Made by a program: the position numbers and the translations under genes
In this document: piece after piece, positions 19,901 to 26,971 of the stretch
How the letters are laid out: each line of letters opens with the position of its first letter
How positions within the stretch are numbered: the first letter of the stretch is position 1
NCBI RefSeq assembly: GCF_035953295.1
Contig: NZ_CP108370.1
Coordinates: forward strand, 1,736,001-1,800,000
DNA: 64,000 bases
From: Streptomyces sp. NBC_01335
GTDB taxonomy: Bacteria; Actinomycetota; Actinomycetes; Streptomycetales; Streptomycetaceae
Direction: 5' to 3'
The notes under the pieces: model-generated
What the model saw: only the letters and a program-made list of their open reading frames with translations
Databases searched by the model: none
Told to the model about the DNA's origin: nothing

Positions 19901-20557
19901 CGTGCCGTCGGCCTTCAGGCCCCGGTAGTTGCGCGTCAGCGTGGGGTGCAGGTAGTCGACACCGGTGTCGATGCTGCCGATGACGACGCCTTCCCCCCGC
20001 GTCCCCACTTCGTCCCACACCTTGGGCGCGTTGATCGCGGAGACGTTCCACTCGACGCCGTCGGCCCGGGGTTCGGCCGTGCCGGGCTCGGTGTCGGGCA
20101 GGTCGATCACCGTGTCGGCGTCGAGGGAGGCGACCTCGGGGCGGGCGGCGATCTTCTCCGCCAGCGCCTTGTCGCCGGTGACCTCGACGGTGTTGGTGAT
20201 CCAGTACGGGGTGTAGTGCGCGCCCGCCTCCTCCAGCAGCGCGCGCAGCGCCTTCTGGCTCCTGTCCGCGTGCGCGGTCTTCGCAGCGATGACCGCCCGG
20301 TCCTTGTCGGTCTTCTTCCTCGTCCTGCGGGCGGCCGAGGTGTCGGCCTCCGAGTCGAGCCGCACCCAGAAGGTCGTGGTGGCGTGCTCGTCGAGCTGCC
20401 GCACGACCTCGCTCTGCGCCTTGTCCTGAAGTTCGCCCGCCGCCGGCGGCGGTGTGGGCCCGGCGACGGCGGGGGCTGCTCCGAGCAGCGGCACCGCCAT
20501 CACCGCGGTGAGCGCGACGGCGAACAGTCTTCGCCTGCGCGGGAAGTCGTACGTCAC
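16967..20557 (-). CDS. Second large secreted subtilisin-like (S8) peptidase, tandem paralogue
   Basis: A 1196-residue protein. GTG 20557 is preceded by AAGGAGG at 8-bp spacing, a decisive ribosome site; the longer open frame upstream is not needed. It has a signal peptide (FAVALTAVMAVPLLGAAPAVA), a propeptide, and an S8 domain with Asp in SIDTGVDYLHP, His in GHGTHTMGTM and Ser in SGTSMASPHT. Several beta domains of the carboxypeptidase-regulatory type and a malectin-like C-terminus (LEYRFDNVPDGVYRIDLDFAE, TVTDGQLNLRL) follow. Domain order is the same as in the 13313 gene, so the pair arose by tandem duplication. The 78-bp gap would allow cotranscription. Confidence 0.92.
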   Translation of the reverse strand: MTYDFPRRRRLFAVALTAVMAVPLLGAAPAVAGPTPPPAAGELQDKAQSEVVRQLDEHATTTFWVRLDSEADTSAARRTRKKTDKDRAVIAAKTAHADRSQKALRALLEEAGAHYTPYWITNTVEVTGDKALAEKIAARPEVASLDADTVIDLPDTEPGTAEPRADGVEWNVSAINAPKVWDEVGTRGEGVVIGSIDTGVDYLHPTLTRNYRGLKADGTYDHSYNWFDATATCPGNAPCDDYGHGTHTMGTMAGDDGEGNAIGVAPGAEWIAAKGCEVSGCSQEALLAAGQWMLAPTDAIGQNPRPDLAPDIINNSWGGDVIDPWYESMVQAWVDAGIFPAFSNGNAGPNCATAGSPGAYTNTYASGAVDSDGKIAAFSSRGSGENGAIKPDISAPGVDVRSAAPGGGYAVESGTSMASPHTAATVALMWSVSPAIRGDVAATERLLDQSATDVDDTTCGGTAGNNNVYGEGRLDAYAAVDATPRGPLGALTGTVTTGGTPLAGATVELDGPMYATATTGEDGTYALPKVMTGDYAVKVSKFGYVTATSTATVTEGATTTRDAVLDVAPRATLTGIARTQGGVEAGATIEATGTPVTATTGGDGSYTLELPAGTYQLKATPTSRCATVGVFATELAAGANSKDLLLPSRSDKFGTTCQATKDSAFPAGTTKLTTGSDYDGGASIAFPFPVALYGKTYRAASANVEGYLSFEQSANLSANRALPFTGLPNGSLYPFWDDLQLATADGGLYWATRGTAPHREVVVEWRNLVTTSARTQKLSFSVVIGEDGTYSFHYQNPAGGTYARGIGATIGAENGDGTDALQYAYNQDAVTDGLGITFRPEHSAALSGTVTDANDGKALSGAAVTVSRGGEQVATGTTGSDGAYLVQVPATDRADYAVTVSAAHYTAATRTVPLAAHSAERAATALNTGQVTATPKSAMTLIVPVGQTRQRTLTLANSGSAADYTVEEAGGARWFAAAPAAGRLAKGAQQQAVLTFDTTGLAPGTVLKGTVVIASDSGRTPETKVPVTLIVPAYQAALDAGAGKAFTDHDGDTWGPDQKYAAGSYGFVGSSAKVSTTNAIEDTADQKLLRTAREGALEYRFDNVPDGVYRIDLDFAELGTTGAGGRVVDVLAEGALQVPDLDIVQETGGSYRALTKTLTVTVTDGQLNLRLVRVAGAPTLVNAVRITQRPDLTPVG
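20130..20284 (-). repeat. Copy 2 of the perfect 155-bp repeat
   Basis: Identical to 16467-16621, including all synonymous positions, while the flanking coding sequence diverges. Confidence 0.9.
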
Positions 20558-20865
20558 CTGCGGAACCTCCTTGGGACAGGACGGTCCTTCCGCCCTGCGG
20601 GTCTGTCGCCGACCGCCCCGCGACGGCGTCGGCCGGTGCCGGAACGATCCGCTTCCGGGCACGCCGAACTCCGCGTTGCCGATGGGAACTCAGAGATGAA
20701 GAGGGGGAGAAGAGGGGGGAGAGAAAGGAAGGTGCGGGGGGATGACCGGATCCTGGCGCACGTCCGCTCACCGGGACAAGGAATGCCGGTGGCGAGTGTG
20801 CGACACCCGCAAAGCTGTCGTGGACCCGACAGCCATCAGCGCCGAATGCTTCAACCGGACATGTT
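20558..20865. other. Intergenic region: subtilase promoter side, purine tract and regulator terminator
   Basis: This 308-bp stretch holds no convincing gene. 20698-20732 on the plus strand is an unbroken 35-base purine run (G and A only). 20814-20833 is a 7-bp hairpin (GCTGTCG, 6-nt loop, CGACAGC) followed on the minus strand by TTT, a likely terminator for the HTH gene at 20866. The promoter of the second subtilase must lie here, but no clear -10/-35 pair was found. Confidence 0.6.
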
Positions 20866-21762
20866 TCAGACCCAGTTGTTGCGCATCGCGTACCAGCCCA
20901 GTTGGAGCCGCGAGGTCACCGACGCGGCGTCCATGAGGGCGCGCAGCCGCCGCTGCACGGTGCGCGGCGACGTACCGACCTGCTTCGCCGTCGCCGCGTC
21001 CGTCAGGCCCGACAGCATCAGCTGCAGGATCCGCCGGTCCGCCGGGCTCAGGTCGCCGCCCTCGCGCAGATACGGACGGGAGTGCCGCCACGCCATCGCG
21101 AACAGCTCGACCGCCAGCACCACCAGGGGCGGCCGCAGCAGCAGCGAGAGGTCCGGGCCGACCTGGACCATCGCCGTCTCCCCGTCCGCCACGGCGAGCT
21201 TCATCAGCGGGCTGTCCACCACCCGTACCTGCTCCCCGGCGCGCACCCGTTCCTCCAGCGCGGGCAGCGCCTCGGGCTCGGCGAGGAAGTCGCGGTCGAC
21301 CAGGATGCGGTAGCCGGCCGCCGGACCGTCGTCGTGCCGCGCGGGCCCGTCCCCCTCCCACCGCCCTCCGGCGGACTTCAGGGTGTCCGGCACCGGGGTG
21401 ACGGTGTTGAGGCCGGTCAGGAAGGCGTCGAAGGTCCGGCGCGCGCCCAGCTCCAGTTCCAGGACCCTGCGCCCCTGCGCCTGCCGCCCCTCGACGATCT
21501 CCACCCCCGCGGGCCCGGTGTCCGGTCCCCGGAGGCCGTCCAGCGACCTGACCGCGTCGGCCTCCGCGCGGCGCAGGTCGTCGCCCAGCCGCAGGAAGAC
21601 GGCGCGCAGCCGGTCGGCCGGGTCGCCGTCGGCCGGGCCCGGGGCGGCAGGACCCGGGGCGGCAGGGCCCGGGGCGGCAGGACCCCCAATTCCGGCGCGG
21701 GAGCCAGACGTGACGGGCTCCGCCTCCTCGGCGGGTGTCGGCTGACGTCCTGGATCAGGCAT
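20866..21762 (-). CDS. LuxR/TrmB-like HTH transcriptional regulator
   Basis: A 298-residue protein from the ATG at 21762. The C-terminus is a LuxR-type helix-turn-helix: LSPADRRILQLMLSGLTDAA, then KQVGTSPRTVQRRLRALMD. The middle (about residues 70-220) resembles the phospholipase-D-like or TrmB-like sensor half of streptomycete orphan regulators, with segments such as YRILVDRDFLAEPEAL and VRVVDSPLMKLAVADGETAM. Residues of about 28-42 are a PGPAA tandem repeat. It lies just upstream of the subtilases on the same strand and may control them, but that is only positional inference. The start is uncertain; an ATG or GTG after the repeat is possible. Confidence 0.75.
   Translation of the reverse strand: MPDPGRQPTPAEEAEPVTSGSRAGIGGPAAPGPAAPGPAAPGPADGDPADRLRAVFLRLGDDLRRAEADAVRSLDGLRGPDTGPAGVEIVEGRQAQGRRVLELELGARRTFDAFLTGLNTVTPVPDTLKSAGGRWEGDGPARHDDGPAAGYRILVDRDFLAEPEALPALEERVRAGEQVRVVDSPLMKLAVADGETAMVQVGPDLSLLLRPPLVVLAVELFAMAWRHSRPYLREGGDLSPADRRILQLMLSGLTDAATAKQVGTSPRTVQRRLRALMDAASVTSRLQLGWYAMRNNWV
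21635..21679 (-). repeat. Three 15-bp tandem units encoding PGPAA
   Basis: Units GGGCCCGGGGCGGCA / GGACCCGGGGCGGCA / GGGCCCGGGGCGGCA lie inside the N-terminus of the HTH regulator. In-frame units of 15 bp suggest slippage variation. Confidence 0.8.
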
Positions 21763-22161
21763 GCGCGCCAGTCTCTCCCACGGCCGCGTCGGCCCGGTCC
21801 GGCCAGGACGACCCCCGGGGGATGCCCCGGACCCGGCCCCGGCCGGTCCCCGCCCGCCTCCGGCGGGTCGCCGGACCCGCCCGGAGCCCCCGGTGGCGAG
21901 CGCACGCCATGACGTAATGCCGCCACTCCCGGAGAGACCCGCCGGGCCGCCCGCCCGGCAGACGGCACTTCGACGGCACGCGCTGGGCCGTGTCCGGCCC
22001 TGCGCGTCGGATCAGTGGGCTGTGTCCGGTGCGGTGCCTCGCAAGGCGGAGGACCGCCCGGGTACGGGATGTACGCGGGCGGTCCGACAACGCCGCGAGG
22101 TGCCGCACCGGGCGCCGCCCGCCCGACGGGAAGGGTCAGGCACGCCCTAGACTTGCCCACC
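21763..22161. other. Intergenic region between the HTH regulator and the ABC exporter
   Basis: This 399-bp divergent region is rich in GC (proline- and glycine-like codons in every frame) and shows no homologous coding sequence. Promoters for both flanking genes must be here. TAGACT at 22148-22153 lies only 8 bp before the ABC ATG, which suggests a leaderless transcript for that gene. Confidence 0.45.
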
Positions 22162-23085
22162 ATGACAAGCGAGCCCGTCGTCCGGATCACCTCCCTGGTG
22201 AAGCGGTACGGAACCAAGACCGCGGTCGCCGGCCTCGACCTCGCGGCGGCCCCCGGCATCACGGCCGTCCTCGGCCCGAACGGCGCCGGCAAGACCACCA
22301 CGATCGAGACCTGCGAGGGCTACCGCCGCCCCGACGAGGGCACCGTCCGCGTGCTGGGGCTCGACCCGATCGCCGACGCGGCCCGGCTCCGCCCCCGGAT
22401 CGGCGTGATGCTCCAGTCCGGCGGCGTGTACTCCGGCGCCCGCGCCGAGGAGATGCTCCGCCACATGGCGAAGCTGCACGCGCACCCGCTCGACGTCGAC
22501 GCCCTGATCGAACGCCTCGGTCTCGGCAGCTGCGGCCGCACCACCTACCGACGCCTCTCCGGCGGCCAGCAGCAGCGCCTGGCGCTCGCCATGGCCGTCG
22601 TCGGCCGCCCCGAGCTGGTCTTCCTCGACGAGCCCACCGCCGGGCTCGACCCGCAGGCCCGCCGCGCCACCTGGGACCTCGTGCGCGAGCTGCGCGCGGA
22701 CGGCGTGTCGGCGGTGCTCACCACCCACTACATGGACGAGGCCGAGGAGCTCGCCGACGACGTCGCCATCGTCGACGCCGGGCGTGTCGTCGCCCAGGGC
22801 AGCCCCGAGGAGCTGTGCCGGGGCGGCGCCGAGAACACCCTGCGCTTCTCCGGACGCCCCGGGCTCGACCTCGGCTCGCTGATCAAGGCGCTGCCGGACG
22901 GCTCCGGCGCCGCCGAACCCGTCCCCGGCTCGTACCGCATCTCCGGGACGATCGACCCGCAGCTGCTGGCCACCGTCACCTCCTGGTGCGCCCAGCACGG
23001 GGTCATGCCGGACGGCATCGCCGTCGAGCGGCACACCCTGGAGGACGTCTTCCTGGAACTCACCGGCAAGGAGCTGCGCGCATGA
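22162..23085 (+). CDS. ABC exporter ATP-binding protein
   Basis: A 307-residue protein starting MTSEPVVRITSLVKRYGTKT at the ATG at 22162. Motifs are Walker A GPNGAGKTTT (about residues 41-50), Q-loop VMLQSGGVYSG, signature LSGGQQQR, Walker B LVFLDEPTAGLD and switch TTHYMDEAEEL. The C-terminal DUF4162-like tail is typical of DrrA-type drug and lipid exporters. There is no good ribosome site, and TAGACT 8 bp upstream of the ATG fits a leaderless mRNA. Its stop overlaps the permease start by 4 bp. The cargo is unknown. Confidence 0.92.
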   Translation: MTSEPVVRITSLVKRYGTKTAVAGLDLAAAPGITAVLGPNGAGKTTTIETCEGYRRPDEGTVRVLGLDPIADAARLRPRIGVMLQSGGVYSGARAEEMLRHMAKLHAHPLDVDALIERLGLGSCGRTTYRRLSGGQQQRLALAMAVVGRPELVFLDEPTAGLDPQARRATWDLVRELRADGVSAVLTTHYMDEAEELADDVAIVDAGRVVAQGSPEELCRGGAENTLRFSGRPGLDLGSLIKALPDGSGAAEPVPGSYRISGTIDPQLLATVTSWCAQHGVMPDGIAVERHTLEDVFLELTGKELRA

Positions 23086-23849
23086 GCGCCGGTACGTACG
23101 CCCCCCGCCCGGGTGCCGCCCCGCTGTCCCGGATGATCGCCGCGCAGACCGCGCTGGAGACCCGGATGCTGCTGCGCAACGGCGAGCAGCTGCTGCTGAC
23201 GGTGATCATCCCGGCGCTGCTGCTGGTGCTCTTCGGCTCGGTCGACATCGTGGACACCGGCGCCGGCGACCCCGTCGACTTCCTGGCGCCCGGCATCCTG
23301 GCGCTGGCCGTGATGTCCACCGCCTTCACCGGTCAGGCCATCGCGACCGGCTTCGAGCGCCGCTACGGCGTCCTGAAGCGGCTCGGCGCGTCGCCGCTGC
23401 CGCGGTGGGCGCTGATGACCTCCAAGACGCTGTCGGTCCTGGTGACCGAGGTGCTCCAGGTGGTCCTGCTGACCGTGATCGCCTTCGCGCTGGGCTGGTC
23501 GCCGCACGGCAACCCCCTCGCCGTGCTGCTCCTGCTGGTGCTGGGCACCGCCGCCTTCTCGGGCCTGGGCCTGCTGATGGCCGGGACGCTGAAGGCCGAG
23601 GCGACCCTCGCGGCGGCGAACCTGGTCTTCCTGCTGCTGCTGGTCGGCGGCGGGGTGATCGTGCCGATGGAGAAGTTCCCGGACGCGGTGGCCTCGGTGC
23701 TCGGTCTGCTGCCGATCACGGCGCTCTCGGACGGCCTGCGGGACGTGCTCCAGCACGGTGCGGGCATCCCCTGGGGCGACCTGGGCGTCCTCGCCGTCTG
23801 GTCGGTGCTGGGGCTCGGCGCGGCGGCGCGGTTCTTCCGCTGGGAGTGA
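23082..23849 (+). CDS. ABC-2 type exporter permease
   Basis: A 255-residue protein with six hydrophobic helices, starting MSAGTYAPRPGAAPLSRMIA at the ATG at 23082, which overlaps the ATPase stop (ATGA). The ABC-2 fold shows in LLLTVIIPALLLVLFGSVDI, FERRYGVLKRLGASPLPRW and GGGVIVPMEKFPDAVASVLG. Together with the ATPase it forms an exporter of the DrrAB class. The pair lies just upstream of ctaA, an arrangement common in actinobacteria, although a link to heme or cytochrome assembly is not established. Confidence 0.92.
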   Translation: MSAGTYAPRPGAAPLSRMIAAQTALETRMLLRNGEQLLLTVIIPALLLVLFGSVDIVDTGAGDPVDFLAPGILALAVMSTAFTGQAIATGFERRYGVLKRLGASPLPRWALMTSKTLSVLVTEVLQVVLLTVIAFALGWSPHGNPLAVLLLLVLGTAAFSGLGLLMAGTLKAEATLAAANLVFLLLLVGGGVIVPMEKFPDAVASVLGLLPITALSDGLRDVLQHGAGIPWGDLGVLAVWSVLGLGAAARFFRWE

Positions 23850-23937
23850 CGCACGGGAGTGCGCGGGCCCGGCATCACGGACAGCGGCGGCCCGGGTCCG
23901 AGCGGTAACGGTTCGGGGTGACTCGTCCCCCTCGTGA

Positions 23938-23953
23938 AAGCTTGCACAAGCTT
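23938..23953. promoter_or_regulatory. 16-bp palindrome upstream of ctaA
   Basis: AAGCTTG-CA-CAAGCTT has 7-bp arms and lies 9 bp before the ctaA start codon. TACCAT overlaps the start region as a possible -10. The position fits an operator that blocks a short-leader or leaderless ctaA transcript. Confidence 0.55.
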
Positions 23954-23962
23954 CCGCCTACC

Positions 23963-24970
23963 ATGGTGCGCGTGCCCAAGCTGACCCGAGCCGAAGTCGC
24001 TCAAGCCGCGCGGAACCCGCTCCAGTACATCGCCGAACGGTGGACCCCGGATCCCCGGACCGTCCGCCGTGCCGCCATGTCCGCCGTCGTGATGGCGGTG
24101 ATCATCGTCGCCACCGGTGGTGCGGTGCGGCTGACCGGTTCCGGTCTCGGCTGCCCCACGTGGCCCAAGTGCACCGAGGACAGCCTCACGACGACCAGCG
24201 CGATGGGCTTCCACGGCGTCATCGAGTTCGGCAACCGGATGCTGACGTACGTGCTCTGCGCGGCCGTCGGCTGGGCGATCGTCGCGGCGCGGGCGGTCAA
24301 GCCCCGGCGCCGGAGCCTCACCCGGCTCGGCTGGGCCCAGTTCTGGGTGGTCATGGGCAACGCGGTGCTCGGCGGATTCGTGGTGCTGGTCGGCCTCAAC
24401 CCGTACAGCGTGGCCGCGCACTTCCTGCTCTCCGCCGCCCTGATCACCGTCGCCGTGGTGCTGCACCACCGGGTCGGCGAGGGCGACGGCGCGCCGAAGC
24501 CGCTGGTCGGCAAGGCGGTCTCGCAGCTGACCTGGATCCTCGTGGTGGCCGCGGGGCTGCTGGTCGCCGTCGGCACCGTGGTGACCGGCGCGGGCCGGCA
24601 CGCGGGCGACTCCAGTGACGTGCACCGCATCCCGCTCGACTGGAAGCTGATCAGCCAGCTCCACGCGGACCTGGCCTGGGTCGTGGTGGCGCTGACGCTG
24701 GCGCTCTGGTTCGTCCTGAAGGCCGTGGACGCCCCGCCCGGACCGCGCCGCCGCGCCGCCGAGCTGTTCGTGGTGCTGATGGGCCAGGGCGTCATCGGGT
24801 ACGTCCAGTACTTCCTGGACACCCCGGAGATCCTGGTGGGCCTGCACATGGTCGGCGCGTGCCTGGTGTGGATCTGGGTCCTGCGGGTCCTGCTCTCCCA
24901 GCGCGAGCGCCCGGCGGCCGTCGCCGACGCCCCGCTCCCCCGGTCCGGCGAGGCGCTGACGACCGTCTGA
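23963..24970 (+). CDS. ctaA: Heme A synthase (COX15/CtaA)
   Basis: A 335-residue membrane protein with eight hydrophobic helices. I start it at the ATG at 23963 (MVRVPKLTRAEV); an upstream ATG at 23918 adds residues across the palindrome and is unlikely. Conserved features are GGAVRLTGSGLGCPTWPKC with the paired loop cysteines, the heme-ligating histidines in GFHGVIEFGNRMLTY and AAHFLLSAAL, and those in SQLHADLAW and VGLHMVGACLVW. It oxidises the heme O methyl group to give heme A for the aa3 oxidase. The partner ctaB lies 0.6 kb away on the other strand. Confidence 0.95.
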   Translation: MVRVPKLTRAEVAQAARNPLQYIAERWTPDPRTVRRAAMSAVVMAVIIVATGGAVRLTGSGLGCPTWPKCTEDSLTTTSAMGFHGVIEFGNRMLTYVLCAAVGWAIVAARAVKPRRRSLTRLGWAQFWVVMGNAVLGGFVVLVGLNPYSVAAHFLLSAALITVAVVLHHRVGEGDGAPKPLVGKAVSQLTWILVVAAGLLVAVGTVVTGAGRHAGDSSDVHRIPLDWKLISQLHADLAWVVVALTLALWFVLKAVDAPPGPRRRAAELFVVLMGQGVIGYVQYFLDTPEILVGLHMVGACLVWIWVLRVLLSQRERPAAVADAPLPRSGEALTTV

Positions 24971-24989
24971 GCCCTCCCGCACGCACGAC

Positions 24990-25028
24990 GGAGCCCCCCG
25001 ACACATCCACGACGTGTCGGGGGGCTCC
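24990..25028 (+). terminator. Terminator of ctaA
   Basis: A perfect 15-bp stem (GGAGCCCCCCGACAC and complement), 9-nt loop, then CTTCG, 19 bp past the ctaA stop. Confidence 0.85.
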
Positions 25029-25081
25029 TTCGTGCTCCGTACGTGCTCCGAGCGGTGTCCGGGGCTCCTGTGCGTCCGGCT

Positions 25082-25143
25082 CCGTGCGTCCGGTGCGGGG
25101 GCTCCGTGCGTCCGGTGCGGGGCCCCGTGCGTCCGGTGCGGGC
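25082..25143. repeat. Short tandem repeat of about 20 bp
   Basis: Three near copies of CCGTGCGTCCGGTGCGGGG follow one another in the gap between ctaA and the 25148 gene, with a partial fourth (TGTGCGTCCGGC) just before. The unit length varies from 20 to 22 bp. Confidence 0.7.
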
Positions 25144-25147
25144 GTGC

Positions 25148-25513
25148 TCAGTCGCGGTTGGCCGGGCCACCCACCTGGATGCCCGCCATCCGGGTCCACT
25201 CGTACCGGCCGGTGCGCACCTTCGCGGCGAACTCCCCGTCGAAGCTCTCGTGGAAGGTGAGGCCGGACTTCTCCGCGGCGCTCTCGGCCACCGCCTGTGA
25301 GGGGGCCACCAGGTCGCCCCAGCCGCCGTCCTCGCCCACCAGGACGATCCGGGTGCCCGCCTGGCCGAGGTACGCCAGCTGCCCCTCGGCGCCGCCGTGC
25401 GCCTTGGCGAAGGCACCGATCTCCTTGGCGAGCCGGGCCGCCCTGCGCCCGTCGCGGGCCGCCCGCCTGCTGTCCACCCGCTGGGTCTCATCCGTCTGCG
25501 CCATGTCTGCCAT
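25148..25513 (-). CDS. Small conserved-looking protein of unknown function
   Basis: A 121-residue soluble protein starting MADMAQTDETQRVDSRRAAR at the ATG at 25513 (a second ATG at 25504 is possible). The N-terminal third is a basic helix (SRRAARDGRRAARLAKEIG). The rest is alpha/beta with ESFDGEFAAKVRTGRYEW and a Gly-rich end. I do not recognise the family. It sits between ctaA and ctaB, on the ctaB strand and downstream of it, with the ctaB terminator in between, so it probably has its own promoter. Confidence 0.7.
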   Translation of the reverse strand: MADMAQTDETQRVDSRRAARDGRRAARLAKEIGAFAKAHGGAEGQLAYLGQAGTRIVLVGEDGGWGDLVAPSQAVAESAAEKSGLTFHESFDGEFAAKVRTGRYEWTRMAGIQVGGPANRD

Positions 25514-25547
25514 GGAACAGGATGCTACCGACGGGTAGGCAAACGGG

Positions 25548-25591
25548 CGACGGGCGGGTGACGTGGCCTGGACCACGTCACCCGCCCGTCG
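25548..25591 (-). terminator. Terminator of ctaB
   Basis: A perfect 19-bp stem (CGACGGGCGGGTGACGTGG and complement) with a 6-nt CCTGGA loop lies 23 bp past the ctaB stop. Confidence 0.9.
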
Positions 25592-25614
25592 GCGAGAACA
25601 GAGCGTCGGGAGCG

Positions 25615-26562
25615 TCAGCGGAGGAAGGGGTCCACCGCGACGGCGACGAAGAGGAGCGAGACGTAGGTGATGGACCAGTGGAACAGCCGCATCTCCTTCA
25701 GCTTCGCGCCGGCGATCCCGGCCTTGGCGCGGTTCTGCAGGCCGTGCGCCTCCCAGAGCCAGAAGCCGCCGGAGAGCAGCGCCACCACGGTGTAGAACCA
25801 GCCCGTGTAGCCGAGCGGGGTCAGCAGCAGCGAGACAGCGACCATCACCCAGCTGTAGATCACGATCTGGCGGGCGACGACCCGGTTCGAGGCGATGACC
25901 GGCAGCATCGGGATGCCGACGCGGGCGTAGTCGTCCTTCACCTTCATGGACAGCGGCCAGTAGTGCGGGGGCGTCCAGAAGAAGATGACCGCGAAGAGGA
26001 TGACCGCGGCCCAGGAGACCGAGTCGGTCACCGAGGACCAGCCGATGAGGACCGGCATGCAGCCGGCGATCCCGCCCCAGACGATGTTCTGGGCGGTGCG
26101 CCGCTTCAGCAGCATCGTGTAGACGACGACGTAGAAGAGGAGCGCGCCGAGGCTGAGCGCCGCGGAGAGCCAGTTGACCAGCAGCCCGAACCAGACCGTC
26201 GAGACGACCCCGAGGGTGATCCCGAAGGCCAGGCACTCGCGCGGGCTCACCATTCCGGTGACCAGCGGGCGCTGGGACGTACGGTCCATCAACGCGTCGA
26301 TGTCGCGGTCGATGTACATGTTGAGCGCATTCGCACCGCCCGCGGAGATGTATCCGCCGACGGTGGTAGCGAGAACGAGCCACAGGTCGGGCACACCCTG
26401 AGCGGCCAGGAACATCACCGGAACGGTGGTGATGAGCAACAGCTCGATGATCCGCGGCTTCGTCAGCGCCACGAATGCCTTGATGCGGGCCCCGAACGGG
26501 CGATGGCCCACTGGGCTCGGAGTCAAGGCGACCCCTGCGGGTCGGGACTCGACGGCCGTCAC
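25615..26562 (-). CDS. ctaB: Protoheme IX farnesyltransferase (heme O synthase)
   Basis: A 315-residue membrane protein. I chose GTG 26562 ([10 protein letters not shown]) because AGGGG stands just before it; another GTG lies two codons upstream. The UbiA-family Asp motif is [26 protein letters not shown], split as [17 protein letters not shown], and the second is [14 protein letters not shown]. Nine hydrophobic helices are visible. It farnesylates protoheme to heme O, the substrate of CtaA. The gene is divergent from tkt, a conserved streptomycete arrangement. Confidence 0.95.
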   Translation of the reverse strand: MTAVESRPAGVALTPSPVGHRPFGARIKAFVALTKPRIIELLLITTVPVMFLAAQGVPDLWLVLATTVGGYISAGGANALNMYIDRDIDALMDRTSQRPLVTGMVSPRECLAFGITLGVVSTVWFGLLVNWLSAALSLGALLFYVVVYTMLLKRRTAQNIVWGGIAGCMPVLIGWSSVTDSVSWAAVILFAVIFFWTPPHYWPLSMKVKDDYARVGIPMLPVIASNRVVARQIVIYSWVMVAVSLLLTPLGYTGWFYTVVALLSGGFWLWEAHGLQNRAKAGIAGAKLKEMRLFHWSITYVSLLFVAVAVDPFLR

Positions 26563-26971
26563 GCACACCCCTGACAGAGAAATCCCAGCAAGCACCGGGC
26601 GTGAGGGCCCAGTAAAGACTTGCGCGAACCAGACCACTGTAGACGTTGGGGACAGGCCGCCCTTCGCGGGGGTGGACTCGTGTTGGGGTGGCACGTACGA
26701 GCGGCTGCGAAACCGATTCGGGCGGCCCGTCGGACCGAGCTCGGACGAGAGGCCCGCCGCTCGGTCGAGAAGCACAGAAGTACCTGGTCACGCTCATTGG
26801 AGAAGCCCAATGGTGAGCCGTCCCGCTCATACGAAAGGCGAACTCCGCCAATGCCGCGCACCCTGGAATCCAACCGGAAATCCCTTGTTGTCACAGGGGT
26901 AGGCTCAACAACGTCCGGTGCGGTCACCAGCCCCCGGTTTTCCGAACAGTGGAGAGGAGCCCTGACTCAGG
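26563..26971. other. Divergent ctaB-tkt regulatory region
   Basis: This 409-bp region has no gene. It has lower GC than its surroundings, as expected for two promoters. TACAGT on the minus strand near 26637 could be the ctaB -10. CATTGG-N6-CCAATG at 26795-26812 is an inverted repeat on the tkt side. GGAGAGGAG at 26951-26959 is the probable tkt ribosome site, although its spacing to the GTG is long. Confidence 0.45.

Noticed and set aside
13310..21313. A 2667-codon open frame on the plus strand
   Set aside because: It runs antisense to the two subtilase genes, has a composition of Gly/Arg/Val/Asp expected from reading high-GC codons in reverse, and shows no domain. The same holds for the long plus-strand frames at 9884-13219 and 56477-61033.
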